Under the pieces are notes generated by a model. The model was not told the origin of the DNA. It saw only the letters and a program-made list of their open reading frames with translations, and made no database searches. Below are positions 22,601 through 35,200 of a stretch of DNA of 44,669 nucleotides, piece after piece. The DNA is taken from contig JADHZB010001658.1 of assembly GCA_015657535.1 (NCBI GenBank), positions 9,288 through 53,956 on the forward strand, in the 5' to 3' direction. The stretch's first letter is position 1. Every line of letters begins with the position of its first letter. The position numbers were made by a program, and so were the translations under genes. This DNA comes from Nephromyces sp. MM_2019. Its lineage: Eukaryota > Apicomplexa > Aconoidasida > Nephromycida.

Positions 22601-25600
22601 GATAACTACGCGTATTCAACAAGCTGCTACAGTGATTTTAAGAGGAAGTTCTAAAAATTGAGATTTATATATGTTAGGAAAGATCAACTTCCATCAGGAA
22701 ATCTTCCACAAGCACGCACATAAAAAAAACACACACATTGAACACATATGCACACACATCCGTGCATAGTCCAGCAAGCAGACTCGGTAATTTTGTAGAG
22801 CCTATGTGTATAAAAAGGTGTTTCTTAGATCATACACTATTACATTCTACAAGATTGCAATTTTACCTATAGAATCATTTAATGATGAGTTTACCCCAAA
22901 GATTAAGTTTAATCAAAAACTCTACAAAAAAAGTCATATTTAAACTCAAATTAGCGTGCATTTGCAGGTTATAATTATACGCCATCATCTTCCTAAAAAA
23001 AAAGGAGCAGACTTTCGCGAAAAAGATGTTCAAATTAGAGGAAAATGGCATATTCAATCACAAAAAATTATCCTAGTCGCACAAATCCTCTATGAGGACT
23101 CTGCAACCTCTAATTTTCCGCCATAAAGCACCTCGTTTCTTCTGTCATTGGAGGAATTGCTACATAGATAGATCTGAATACACAAGATAGCTAAACATTC
23201 AGTTAATCTAAACTGAAGCTATAGTAATCACGAAGAATTTCATAAGGATTATTAGATCATAACTAGCATACTGGAAATGTTAGAGAATAAGAAAAGTTCG
23301 ATTTTAGACACTCAAAATATGTAAGGATTCCATGACCCAAGTTTCAATTAAGAAAGGAGTATGTATAAACCCCAAAATGAATCAAACAAGGAAATTCGGG
23401 TTATTTTACTCAGAAAAAGAGCACCATAAGTAAAAAAAAAGGTGCTAAGCATACACTAGCACGCATTGAAGAAAAGAGTGATAAGTTAAAAAAAATAGGT
23501 GTTACACACCTCAGCACACATTGAAAAAAAAAGTACTCCTATGCATTTGAAATACATTGAAGCACGTATTAACATAAAAAATAGTTCTTATCAAGCATGC
23601 AAGAGGAAGCTTATAGGCACTATATCAAGTAAATCTTTCACTGGTAGATATTTGAGCAAAGAGTCCATTCTGATAAAACATCAAATTCATTATTTTTGGT
23701 TTTGTGTAGTTAGATGTTTTTTAAACAGGGTCTAAAACATTATAACGCAATTCAGCATGCAAAGAATAAAAGCGTGAAAATTGAGCTACCCATGAAAAAA
23801 AAATAACTTTCTTGAACCCATAAACGCACCCGAAATTCGAGGATACATTCGACCACAAATTCGAAGCCTGAAGTTCCTTCTGGATAGTTGTAATCATCTC
23901 GCTATCATGAACAGCAATTGCTAAAGAGTTTTCATCGACTCGATGTATGACCCCAAGTTTTGAAATGAGAGTGGGTACCCCGTAATAATTTATAGAAGTG
24001 CGTTCCAGTAGCTTCAAGCTGAAATTTTTTTCAAGCAAAATCAAATTCTTGTGTGTGTCTCATAAGAGGAGATGAGTAAGTCGAAAAAAAACAAATTGGC
24101 AGCTCAAGTGTAAAATAGCTATTTGAAATGGATTTTTAACGGCGGCTGGCCAAGTATAGAAAAAGCACTGGGTAAATGCCCAGGTTTTTGCATCTAGAAT
24201 GCTTCAAACCTCAAAAACAGAGGCAAGAAAGGCGCCAAAAAAATAAAGAGAAGGTTTTTTAATGAACACTGGACACGAATATGGCTTAAAATATTTAGAA
24301 TGTTTTGAAAGCACAGAATAGCTGAAGGAGATTTTACAGGCATAATAAATGCATTGGCTACCTAGCTGTGGAATTTTGGATAGAATCCAGCTCTTGTGCA
24401 AAAGCATCGATACATTTATTATATCGCTCCTGCAACTCTGGTATGATGCTAGCATATGGAGCCGTTGCTCCATCTATAGAACGTGCTGCATTTTTATTTG
24501 AAGCATGGTCTCGATGTTTCACGTGCGAGGCGTTTCTTCCTTGAAGCTGCTCATTTGTGATATTTTCACCATCATCAGTCTCTTCTTCCTTTTCTTCTTT
24601 ATTATTCCTACGCTTTTTTAAATTTTTTTTAGCCCACAATTTAGTATGAGAATCACCTAAAGTACCAAATAGGAACGAATAATCATTTTTGCCAGTCCCA
24701 TATAATGGCGCTACCTCAGCTTTTGCATTGAGTCGTTGAGAAGCCGAAAGGCATAGCGGAAATAAGTGCCGAATAAAAAGAGGAAACGGGAAAAAACCAC
24801 GGGATGGTGAAGTCACTGAGATTTGGCTTAAGGAAAAGGGATTTCGAGAGCCAAGAAGAGGATTTCTAGCTAGTGTTATACCAGAAGGAATGGCAGTCTT
24901 TTTCCCAGTGCTAGGATTCGAAAGCAGGCCAGTATGCAAAAAAGAACAAGACTTGCAGGTGGCCGCATTTTCGCGAATTCTGGATGTAGAGAACCTCGAA
25001 GAATTAACAAAATTATCATGAATGAAAGACAAAGAAGACCAAGTGCAAAGACAAGGACGGGATATTAAAAAGTTATCAGCACTTGAGGATTTATTAAGAG
25101 ACTGCCCTATTTTTTGAGTGTGAAAACGTGCAAGGATATTCTCCTTACAAAGAGAATTCAAGAAAAGCGCTGAATCTAAGCTATTGACAGGGGTTATAAG
25201 AGGAAAAGCACACGATACTTGGGCAGATTGACACCCTAATTCCGTTTTATGGCGCTTATCACCTGCGGGAGAACTTTCATTACCAATCAAGGAAGTATCT
25301 TGATACTTTTTCGCTATTTTATTTAATGAGCAGTGGTCTTGAAGGCCTCCTTCGTACTGAGCTCCCCTCAAGCCACAGGAGGATCTGCTGCCATATGGTA
25401 TCCTGGAAGCAGAAGCCTGTTCATTACTTTCGAGAAAAGTGTGGTACTTGATACCAAGACTTGCAAAATCGTTATTTTGCAAATGAGTCGTTAGTTGCGA
25501 CAAATTTGAGCTTGCAAGAGCTTCAAGCAATCGGGGGAGGAGAAGGAACAACAAAAAAAAGCATTTTATCCAAGGTTGCATCCCAATAAGGAAAAGACTA

Positions 25601-25653
25601 AAAAAAAGAACTTTCATCTTCGGACGGGGTGTAAACATGTGTAATTTACACAA
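19635..25653 (-). CDS. frr: Organellar (probably apicoplast) ribosome recycling factor
   Basis: Splits post-termination ribosomes with EF-G in a bacterial-type organelle. Six exons with matching phases: 25653-24362, 24018-23830, 23173-23132, 21866-21810, 20886-20781, 19721-19635; 590 codons, or 578 from the Met at 25617. The RRF core (about 185 residues) is complete: ELQERYNKCIDAFAQEL, LLERTSINYYGVPTLISKLG, SIYVAIPPMTEETR, ALKKAVKKISEDAKVSLR, MIRRLYMEKLKK and KIDEICRKKENSIMKI align in order with the bacterial family. The N-terminus is a hydrophobic signal-peptide-like segment (MKVLFFSLFLIG, then CFFLLFLLLPRLLEA) followed by a Ser/Asn/Lys-rich leader of nearly 400 residues with an acidic KEEKEEETDDGE patch. 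That bipartite layout indicates apicoplast targeting. The core has a Lys-rich insertion (KKKTKKKASSTKNS). The exon 1 donor (GTAGCC) is weak. Confidence 0.92.
19940..19997. repeat. Direct repeat, 24 nt spaced by 34 nt, in RRF last intron
   Basis: Two copies of ACTGATGAAATCGCTTCTGA plus CACA, identical except for one T-to-C change, start 34 nt apart inside the final RRF intron. They produce a spurious repeated peptide in a plus-strand frame. No function is suggested. Confidence 0.75.
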
Positions 25654-26204
25654 GTTACTTCCTCGGCTCCGCTTATTTCAGTAGGACATCACAAAGGAGC
25701 GCAATCTCATTGCTTCGGAATAGGTTAATCTTCAAAAGATATACTGCGGGTATACTTATTTGCAGATTTAACAACTAATGAGGGTTTCAACCAGAATTCT
25801 TGCACCAGTTCTAGTACTATATCATAGACTAGCGTATTAACTTATTGATTCTCTTTTCATCCGTTGGCATCCACAACACAGGCCCGTTAATACCTTTAAA
25901 ATTTGTGCTATTGTATTCACATATTATGGGCCCTCCCTTGTTTCTGCTATAAAAAAAGGATCTACTGCATGGAAACTTCTTTACTAAACCCAAATTTTCT
26001 TCTGCCTATTGATTGGCAAAACAAGTGCTTAAGCCAAACAGAATAAATCCTTTCTGAAAACAACCTATTGAAATTGTAACACAACAAAATGAACTTCAGT
26101 GTGTGTTCGAGTAGGGGAAAGCCCATCCAGCGGCTTTTTTTCGGAGAAAAAACTTCTCGCAATCGAAGCAACTATCCTGTCCCTGTGAACTCCAAATTAT
26201 TTTT

Positions 26205-27244
26205 TTAAGGGAGTGCCGCGCAAAGTTTAACAGCAAATTTATCATGGCATGAAGAGTAACAGCGAGGAAAATGGTTTAGAATGGAAAAAACAGACTCTGA
26301 CGATATTATGCAGCGGCTCTTGTTTCCCCAGCATCCATGAAGAAGGTACCCAGGGCAGTGGGCTGCCGGAGGAATTCTTTCAATTTAATTTGCTAAATAG
26401 TATTAATTACGATACAAATGCCTGGGTCGTAAGATGAGTTTTATTCACACCATAAGCGCGCAGAATTATAAACATAAAAGTATAAAAGTTACATGCAAGC
26501 AAAGATGCGAGATACTCACATAGTCTAGCAGAGTTCCCAGGAAAAGCGATTCCCGGAACAGAAAATTCCCAAAACTTGACGCGTTTTGAGTGAGCGTCTA
26601 TCAACTCAAGAATAATACAATGCATACAAAATTAGCTACTTTATCGCCGACGTTGAGCCAAGATCATCATTTTCCTGTCGTTGATTTGATAGCAGCTCTC
26701 CTCGTTGCTAACAGACATTACGATAGCATTTTGTTCATTCGAGATTTGCATCACGGAGTCTTGACGCTTGGTTTGGCGGGACATTTTGCGCTAAGAGGCA
26801 AGGTTGAGGTATTTGAAAAAGCTGCTTAGCGGTAGAGAAAGTAAGCTTTCTGCTAGGCGAGATGTAGCCATAGTAATATCTACTGTTATCTGCATAGTCC
26901 GTTTCGTTATGTTATTTGCATCCGACTGCCAGATGACTATGCGGAGGATACAACCTGCTTAGTGAGAAACGTGAGGTGGTTGTGCTTCCGGCTCAGGCGG
27001 GAGAAACTTAACTGTACCTTGTCGTTTTCTAAGGAATGTCCAGCTTCTGATGAAGTCTGGGTCGATTGTGGCTGCTTAAAGCCTACCAGTGCTCTCACCA
27101 ATTGATACCATTGTAAGTAACGTGAGAATCTTATCAGAAGACCATGTATCTTTAAAGCATCGAAAGAGAGGTCATAGTCAGTTGTATTACAGTTACGATC
27201 CTTGAATTTTATCACATTAAAATCTCTTTTGCACCACTGCGCTT
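26205..27244 (-). CDS. Possible unrecognised gene, three phase-consistent exons (partial)
   Basis: I do not recognise the product. Three minus-strand exons join cleanly. The first, 27244-27099, follows a strong pyrimidine tract and CTTCCAG and has donor GTGAGA. The second, 26604-26520, has donor GTGAGT. The third, 26362-26205, follows CGGCAG and stops at TAA. Translated parts include WCKRDFNVIKFKDRNCNTTD, FDALKIHGLLIRFSRYLQWY, LIDAHSKRVKFWEFSVPGIA and HCPGYLLHGCWGNKSRCIIS. The first exon begins in phase 1, so an upstream exon or an ATG at 27299 is needed. The gene would run in the same direction as the RRF gene about 550 nt upstream of it. Plus-strand frames overlap the same DNA (26249-26437 with donor GTAAGA, and 26590-26829), so the strand assignment is uncertain. 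Confidence 0.35.
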
Positions 27245-27256
27245 CTGGAAGACAAA

Positions 27257-27607
27257 ATGCCAAAGAAAAAGATTTCAAGACCACTAGACTCAAAAACACA
27301 AGCTGCGAGAAATTATGGTATGTACGACCCTGGTATAGATTTGATCCATTGACTTTTACACGGCTTATTTCAAAGTTTGTTCGGCAATAAATTTGATGCG
27401 CATTCTTTATTTATTTTAGTACCTGGTTTTTCCAGCAGCCAAAAAAGTGAAATATACTAGTTAATAGAATTCTTTCAAAAAGACATAGTAGAACCATTAT
27501 TTTTGAACCCTGCTATCGATCATGACCTTGCGTGCTCTAGCAAGAGTTCTACGTTTGTTGGAGCAACCATGACTGCAATGATCAATCTTTCAATACGTAT
27601 CATGTAG
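27257..27607 (+). CDS. Possible small spliced gene, 66 residues
   Basis: Exon 1 (27257-27317) starts at ATG and reads MPKKKISRPLDSKTQAARNY before a consensus GTATGT donor in phase 1. Exon 2 (27468-27607) follows TTAATAG and continues in phase with EFFQKDIVEPLFLNPAIDHD, then SSTFVGATMTAMINLSIRIM and TAG. The intron is 150 nt. The peptide has a basic N-terminus and protein-like composition, but I recognise no family. It lies on the opposite strand between pieces of a competing minus-strand model, so either or both could be false. The acceptor has a poor pyrimidine tract. Confidence 0.33.
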
Positions 27608-27715
27608 AAAGAATGTCCATGCTGTAATACACGAAGAACCACATGTTTGTTCCACTCCGTATAGAATATCCATCAATATTGCAGCCGATAAAACGGACTG
27701 TACACACGATCTTAC

Positions 27716-27826
27716 TAGAATTCTTTCTGGTCTAGAAAAATCGAGCAATAGGTTTGGTATGCGCCCATAACATAGCCAAATGCAGAGATTGAGAGTTAAA
27801 TCGTCGTGCCAACAACGAATCTGCAT
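27716..27826 (-). CDS. Possible isolated coding exon
   Basis: Minus-strand frame between a CACAAAGGCAG acceptor and a GTAAGA donor, both good matches to the splice sites of the confirmed genes. It encodes MQIRCWHDDLTLNLCIWLCY then GRIPNLLLDFSRPERIL. It may be an upstream exon of the 26.2-27.2 kb minus-strand gene, but the phases (0 here, 1 there) require another exon between them. A plus-strand frame across the same bases (INIAADKTDCTHDLTRILSG) is equally protein-like. Confidence 0.25.
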
Positions 27827-29253
27827 CTGCCTTTGTGCACGAGAAATACCAGGGATTATGAAAAACTTGGTACATTCAACTAAGCATCTATAAGAGAATG
27901 GTATACTCCACAAAATGATGAAGTATACCTATACGCAAAATACATCCTTTTGCTATAGGCACGAACATTATTAAGCATATATGGATATCGCCTGTGCAAA
28001 AATACGCCCAAAGCACACCCACTCCCCAGACCAAAAGTGGATAAAAAAAATTTTTTAAATTTTAATTTGCAGGTTGAAACCTTTTTTCTGTACTATTTTT
28101 GATATTTTATACTATCCCTGCCAGCAAATGCTGTATACACCTCAAGCATAGTAAGTAAAAGAAGATGCTTCCCGAGGTATAATTGCAAGCCTACCAAGTT
28201 TACGGTAGAATAGATGAAATTTAAGGGGACTTCTACGAAATTATAAATAGGAAGTTTCACTGGTCTATTATGTCACCACCACAGCATACAGCAAAAAGTC
28301 AAAAATTATCGCCTATATCGCTAGCGTATATATCTAAAAGAAGCATATAGAATGTTCAGATGGCAAATATAACAAGGTGCGACCTAATGTCGATTTACCA
28401 CGACATTTTTAGGCCAAAAGCTAAATATAACTAAGATCGATAGCAATTGGAGAGGTAAATCTGATGTTTTAAGGTTTTTTTCATGTTTAACTTAGAAGCT
28501 AGAAAGTCAAGCATACATGAAGCCAGCAAGTACATAGTGAAAACTGCATGCGTAAACCTACATGCTTAGCATGGCAGCAAAAGGACCAATAAATTATTAC
28601 ACCTGCCATATATAGTAAACAGGTTAAGCGGGCAGTCTGCTGCGCATTTCTACATACTCAATCTTTCAATACCCTTAAATTTCAACTAATTTCCGGCGTT
28701 ATAAGGGCTTAATTTTCCATTTTCAAGACAAAAAAAACTCTGAACTAAAAATGAGAAGACTCTTTGGCAGGTCTTGGTCGTACCAAGGAGTCTTCCAAAG
28801 CTACTTGACTTTTCTTTTGCGTATTTTTTCCCGAGCTTTTTGCTTTTTTCTGCAATCTATTTTTTGACTGTCAAAACTTGAAATACTACGCAAAATAGTG
28901 GAGCCTCCGAGAGGTAGGTACATACAGATATATATCCAGATTAGCTGCGGTAGCCATAAGGAACCGCTTCTTGACATACGGTGACGGATTTACACGATGT
29001 ATTGCATATATATAGCTACCCTGAGAAGAAGCCATTCGCCTGATGCGGCCTAACCACAGTTTTGATATGTTTTTAAAAACCTTCAAATTTGTAGTTTTAT
29101 CAACTTTTTTTTTACTATAGCTAGGTATAAGTTATTCTAGAAGCATTTATTTATTGTGCTCTCCACCTAAATATATACTACAGACATTTTTATTTTTCCT
29201 CTGAGGCTCTTATCGTCAAATCTGATTGTCTCATAAAGACAGGACTTCTACCA
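27827..29253. other. Gap between gene models, nothing firm
   Basis: About 1.4 kb of AT-rich sequence downstream of the snurportin-like gene's stop. A plus frame around 28,939-29,009 (LAAVAIRNRFLTYGDGFTRC, stop TAG) after an ATCCAG acceptor could be the last exon of a plus-strand gene, but no phase-matched partner was found. No RNA gene was recognised. Confidence 0.4.
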
Positions 29254-32200
29254 TTAATCTCTTAGCTGACCAGTTGCTCCAATCATATCAACATCCACAC
29301 CGTCGGACATAGATTCAAGAATATCCGCAAAAGTCATCACAGGATTTTCCATCCTTTGTATGTTTTGTGACACTATACGATTAAGCGATTCTGGTATAAG
29401 GCGTGGAACGGGACCTACATGTTTGACTACCTTTAAGTCCAACAGGGTTCTGGTACCGAGATCTACTCCTGATATTTCACCTCTGGTAGAAAGTGGTAGA
29501 AGCTTGTGAGCATATACTATATTTGGTATTACTGATATTCACCTCTATTAAGCGGTAGTAGAAGATTGCAAGCATATACTATGTTTCCTAGGTTTAACTT
29601 TGAATTTTGTACAACGAACTAATGGGTTGATACCGTATAGTTAAATAGATGTCGTGACCAGCATATATCGAAAGCGATTTCACGTAGATTTCTCAAAACT
29701 TACGGTAGCATCATCAGCACAAGTTCTTAACATGCGAGGGTGAGTGGTGCCATTACGGACAATATATTAGTGTGTGTACATGTACTGTGGATTCCCCCTA
29801 AAATGGGTATTTTGCAGCAGCGTATCATCCGAAGGGTGTTCGGTGTATATAGCGGTGCATGGATTTTCATGCGCTTTATACTGTGGAGTGCATATCATAT
29901 TCTAATTTTTCATTTCATTCGGAGCTCTTTTTTGCCAGAAAAACATGGTTTAAGCATGAATGAGTGCAAATTATGCATATCGCAGAAAAAATCATGCAAT
30001 CTGAGCAAATGCAAAAAAAAAGCATTCTCCCCCTAATTATGCAAAATCTGCGCACGCACAAAAAATAAGAATATTCTTCCAAGGGGGTATCAAATTTTTT
30101 TATGAGAATGAAATCCCAATTTTAAGCGCAAAAAACAAACATGAAACCTAAAAAAGCATGAAGATAACGTGCAAAAATGAGTAGACAAATTATGAGACAA
30201 ATGAACGATTTTGCATAGAAAAAATAAAGGAGAAATACATTAAAAAAAGACCGAAAAGTGAGCAATAAATACAGAATTATCAAATGGGGGTTTTCAAAGT
30301 AGTACTAACTCCTTAACATAAACGAAAAAGGGCAAGCAAAGCTTGGAGGCTACTAGATGCTCACTTGATTATGCGATTTCTCGGAAACTTAAAAAAGGAT
30401 GCGAGCTCTTCCTCATCAACTTGGCCTACGATTATGTCATCTGAAGGAAACGAAATGACATAGCACAAGCTCCAGAGTTTAAACGATCTAATCAACAAGG
30501 CAATCATAACCGAAAGAATTTAAAGTAGAGCAACGGTAAGACAGCCACACCAAAGCACAAGAATAGGCAAAAAGAGAGAAATGATTAGAAAGAGCACTAC
30601 AATATATAGAGAGCACAACAAACATACCGTCTAACACACCAAAAAAAAGTTTAGACTCTCACCAAAACACACACACAAAATGATACAAGCAGAAAAGGTA
30701 AGCCAGGTAGAAAACGGAGAAAATATTATTCCTATAGGATTAGCCAGTATTGCAAGCAAAAATATACTACCTTCAGCCAAAAATTATTTAATCAAAAAAT
30801 CAATCTACACATATAATTGGAGTAATTTAAAGTAAAAGCACACACGAAGGTGCTTCCACAGGAAGCAAAAATGGCGTAAAAAATGAGAGAAAAACATGCC
30901 AAACGAATAATACTATTCAGAAAAGCAAAGAGTAATAAATTCAAGAGTATGCTATAGAAAGCAACCCAAAAATACGAATATACACACAAACACACGGCAA
31001 CTCACACACGCGAATACACAAACAGAAATTTCTGTGAGTATTCCACAAAAGATGAAAATATGCTGCCCATTATATTCACTAGTCTCCTTCTTCATGATAT
31101 CTTCCAAGTCTACTCTACTTCCGAGGTTATCAAGATCGATTGAAAAAGTACAATAAAATAGCTTCACCTGCAGTTCTCAGCTCTCCATTTTTCAATAAAA
31201 TCAAGCAAACAGATTGCTGCGCAGGCATTGAATATGGCATAATATCCGATTCATCTACTATACGCTTATTCCTTCGCTTAGTTATCTCTAGCGGTGTGTC
31301 CACATTATAACGACTGCAACAAAGGCAGAAACACACACACACACGATCGAGTGCTGAGTATTTCATAAAAATAGCAGAGTGTGATTTCGCTAGTTTGTGT
31401 GCGTTAATGTGGGAATGTGAGAGGCTGAAGTTAAAAATAAGGGAAAACATATTCGCCCATGGTCTACTGTAGGAATTTTTCTTATCATGGGGTGGGGAAG
31501 CTTGCAATGCACTTTATTTATTATATGTACCTTTAAAAGGTAGCAGAAGGATATTCTGAACACACATATATACAGATAAATTCAGACACATGAAAAAAGA
31601 GAAAAAAAAGATGCTCGCACACATACATGGTGCTTCATCTTCATACACATAGCAGTTTATCTTTACACACACATGGCGATTTATCTTTACACACACATGG
31701 TGGTTTATCTTCATACACGTACGGATGTTCATGCTCACTCAATCACGAGCTTTTATGCTTTTAACCCTCCAAAAATAACACCTACATACCCCGTACAACA
31801 CACACCTTCCAAAACCAAAACTTAAGAAATTTTTTGAAAAATTTCAAATCAAATTTACCTGAGGTGGGAGTCTCTCCAACAGAGCCACAAAGGATTGAAG
31901 CCTGGTAAGTAGATGGCTTCCTTATGGACAAACATGATGGAGTCCGTTTCATATTCTGGATTGCTAACGAAAGAAGAAGAAAACTAATAAAAATAAAAGC
32001 ATTTTTCCACCTACAAATGCTGTTTTTTCCTACTCTTCATGAAGCAAATTAAAGCAATTTTCCGCTGTTTTTCAGGCCTTTAAAGAGCATTTTCTTAGCA
32101 TAAGATGGGGGGGGATGGCCAGAGAATACATGTACAGATATGGCCTTTAACGTACAGAGTTCCGCAAGGCTTTTTTTTTAAATAATGGCACTAGGTGGCA

Positions 32201-35200
32201 AAAACTCATTGTTTAAAAGTGATATAATACAGTAAGTTATCAGTAAATATCTCCCGAAAAAATTTAAACAGAAGATAAAAAAAAAGATGGCATTTAAAAT
32301 GAAAACAACATCAACTTTGCACACACACAACACAAAAATTGACAGATAGGGCTTTCAGCTTAAACTGCTGAGATCGACAATTTTTTCTTTACTTTGAGAC
32401 CTTAAGCATCAAAAAATCAATATTTTATCCATCAGGATTTGATTCTGCTCAGAAAGAAAATATCATAAAACTCACTGCGAAGAAAATCACATATAAAGAA
32501 GTTAAGTTTTCAATTGCAAGTATCGAAGATATAAAAATAGTCAGTATCTTAAGATGATTTTATAAACTTATACCTATTTCAAGCTTTTCGATGAAAATGA
32601 TCAGCAAAAAACTTGCAACTTAAGGTGTCTAAAAATTTTAATTTCACTCGAAAAAATGAGAGCAGCCTTAATTATGAAGCTGTTGCTTCAAAGCCAAGGT
32701 TAGGAGGCTTTGATATTTGAAGTAATTGTCTTATCTGCTTCCTTTTTTTTGTATTCTGCCTCTCCTTTTTTTTCCCTCTTTGTCCTCAATAGCACGCACA
32801 CACATTCAGTTGATGTAGATAGACACATATTCAACTGCAGCAGACATAGTAAAAAACAGGCACAAACATTTAATTGCGGCAAAAAACTCCTCTATATCGC
32901 AAGCAAAAAGCTTAAAGCTCAATCAGTTGCGAAAATCAGAGTTATAAACTAAAAGCGTGTGGGTGTTTTTACCTGAAGTAAACTAGCTCTAAAGTACAAG
33001 GACTGCACTCAAAGAACTCGAGCAAGACAAGAGGATAATGGTTCTCGTTGCTGACTTCTGAAGCTAATCCGGAAAGTTCGTGGAATCTGCATCAAAATAG
33101 TCTTAAGAGAAGCCTTAAGTATGATAATTCAAAAGAAAAGCGCTAATATACATAGGGAGGCATATAGTTAAGGGACACACACACACACCCAGAAGAGGTA
33201 GGAAGAGTTAAGAACCCATATTCAGGTGAAAATTCACGCACAAAAGAGATACACACACACTGAAAAATAGCTAAAATAACACAGTAATGCATCTAAACAC
33301 ACAAGAAAAATTTACACCAAAAAAACACACAAAGCATACATATATAATAATAAAAAAACCTACCTACACATAAAAACACACACAAAACCACAAAAACGCC
33401 CACACACAGATGCAAACCTCATATTTTTATCAATGTATCGATACGGATCCAAGCAGCCCTTTAGGGATAATTAATCCTGGTACCTTTAATTTTTTAGGCG
33501 GTCAATAATGAAGAGAAAAGAAACAAATTTATCACACCCGCACACACACGCACCCACATGCACACCACTATTCTAATACTTCAGAGAGCAATAAGTTATT
33601 ATAAATCTCTAAAAATAACCTAGCCTCTACAGTATTTGTGAAGGAGAAGAATCGAATCCATTCATATATATATAGATGATATCTCTCTCACAATTTATAC
33701 GCAACACGTCAAACAGTAGTATTATAGACAGTGGTATATTTCAATAACAAAGACACACACAGTTATTACATACACCAAATCAAATACTGATACTGAAGAT
33801 ATTTCAGAGGAAAAAAGTCAGCAGACTTAGCTGGATGAAGCCTAGATAGTTACACAAGACTTTAGAATCGCAGCGAAACAACACACAAGTCAAATCGAAA
33901 AAAAAGCATAAAGAGCTAATCATATGAAATAATAAAAATAAAAATTTAGACTAAGAGCCAAAGAAACAGCAAAGTTTTGAGATAAAGTCGAAGCTAGTGT
34001 GGGAAAAAATAGTAGGAAAATTAGCAGAAATGAGAGAAATGGCAGAAATCACCAGAAAATGAAAGAAAATGGGGGAAAAAAAGCAAGGAAAATCAGTACA
34101 CTGCCAAAAGCGTAAGAATATCATATAAAATCACAGGAACAGCGAAAAATCATAAAAAAACCAGCTCAGCAGCAAAAAAAAAGTGAAAAAATCAAAGTAT
34201 TGCCTGATCTTCCACACAAAAAGACAAGGAAATGCAGGTTACCCCAACGCCTAAAAAACGCACTTTGAAGTCAGAAAAAAGTGGCGACATTCCGTTGTTG
34301 ATCCTGAGAGTATACAGTCATTCCATTGTAGCAAGTCAACAATGAAAAAGACTTCAGAAGCTGGATTGTATACTGCTTCCAGAACTATTGCACCCTTGCT
34401 AGGGATGCAGCAGGTGAAAGACTTGAATTTTATGCCCCACTTATCCCTGGCTACCACATAATGGTTGTTTATAGTAAGAAGACAGCGCTTTCCATCAGGA
34501 CGAAGAAAGAATAACCAGTTTTCTGATAAATCAGCTGGGATATCAACTAGCCAATCATGCTGCACGAGGTCATATACTGTGTGTAACCACTTTTCTCGAT
34601 TAGGAAATGCCAAACCATCATGTCTTCTTCCAGATTTAGGTTTCCCTGCTGTTCTACCTCTAAAATTTTTCTTTTTAACAAAGCTCCTTTTAATCGTTTC
34701 ATCAGGTGAAATCAAATTTTTCTTGTAAAAATCCTCCTCCACAATACAATCGAAGCCTTGATTCAGCAGGCCTTCACCAGATCCGTCAAATACCCTGAAT
34801 CCACTTTGAAACGGGGTTTCATCACCGAAATTAGGGCCTCCATCAATTAGTTGAGTGCCATCAATTCCTATTGATGTTTTGAGAACTGCATCTGAACCAC
34901 AACTAGCTTCAACAGGAAGATTTTCTACCCTTAAATCCAGTTTTTCATCCATCGCCACGCACCACGGAGTTCCGGCTAGAAAAATTGTCTCATCATGGGT
35001 ACATGGCAAGTTGGTATTACCTGCGAAGCCCCGCAAAATTTCATTGGAGTTTGCAAAGTTGGCAGAATCGAATGGATGGAAAGACTCCCGGGATGAGGAA
35101 TCGAAGGCTTGAACTTGCTCTTCTACTCTTTTAAAATGTTTTGCCACAGGATTTTTCGGATATTCATCATTGTTACTACATGGTAAAACACTAGTTTCCT

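Noticed and set aside
24204..24473. 89-codon minus-strand frame overlapping the end of RRF exon 1
   Set aside because: It is a different frame from the proven RRF exon and runs into the intron; no conserved motif.
26249..26437. 62-codon plus-strand frame with a GTAAGA donor
   Set aside because: Overlaps a minus-strand exon set with better overall splice and phase agreement; no phase-matched plus-strand continuation was convincing.
31130..31167. Ending the snurportin-like protein by reading through exon 4 to a stop at 31130
   Set aside because: The GTGAAG donor at 31167 and two further phase-matched exons (30440-30365, 29482-29254) give a better continuation; kept as an alternative only.
31514..31738. 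74-codon minus-strand frame with repeated VCVKIN peptide
   Set aside because: Produced by the 22-24 nt minisatellite inside an intron, not a repeat protein.
33640..33665. Possible tRNA T-arm-like sequence (GAATCGAATCC)
   Set aside because: No acceptor stem, D-arm or anticodon arm could be paired around it.
34465..35112. Plus-strand frames of 85-87 codons
   Set aside because: Antisense shadows of the snurportin-like exon 1.
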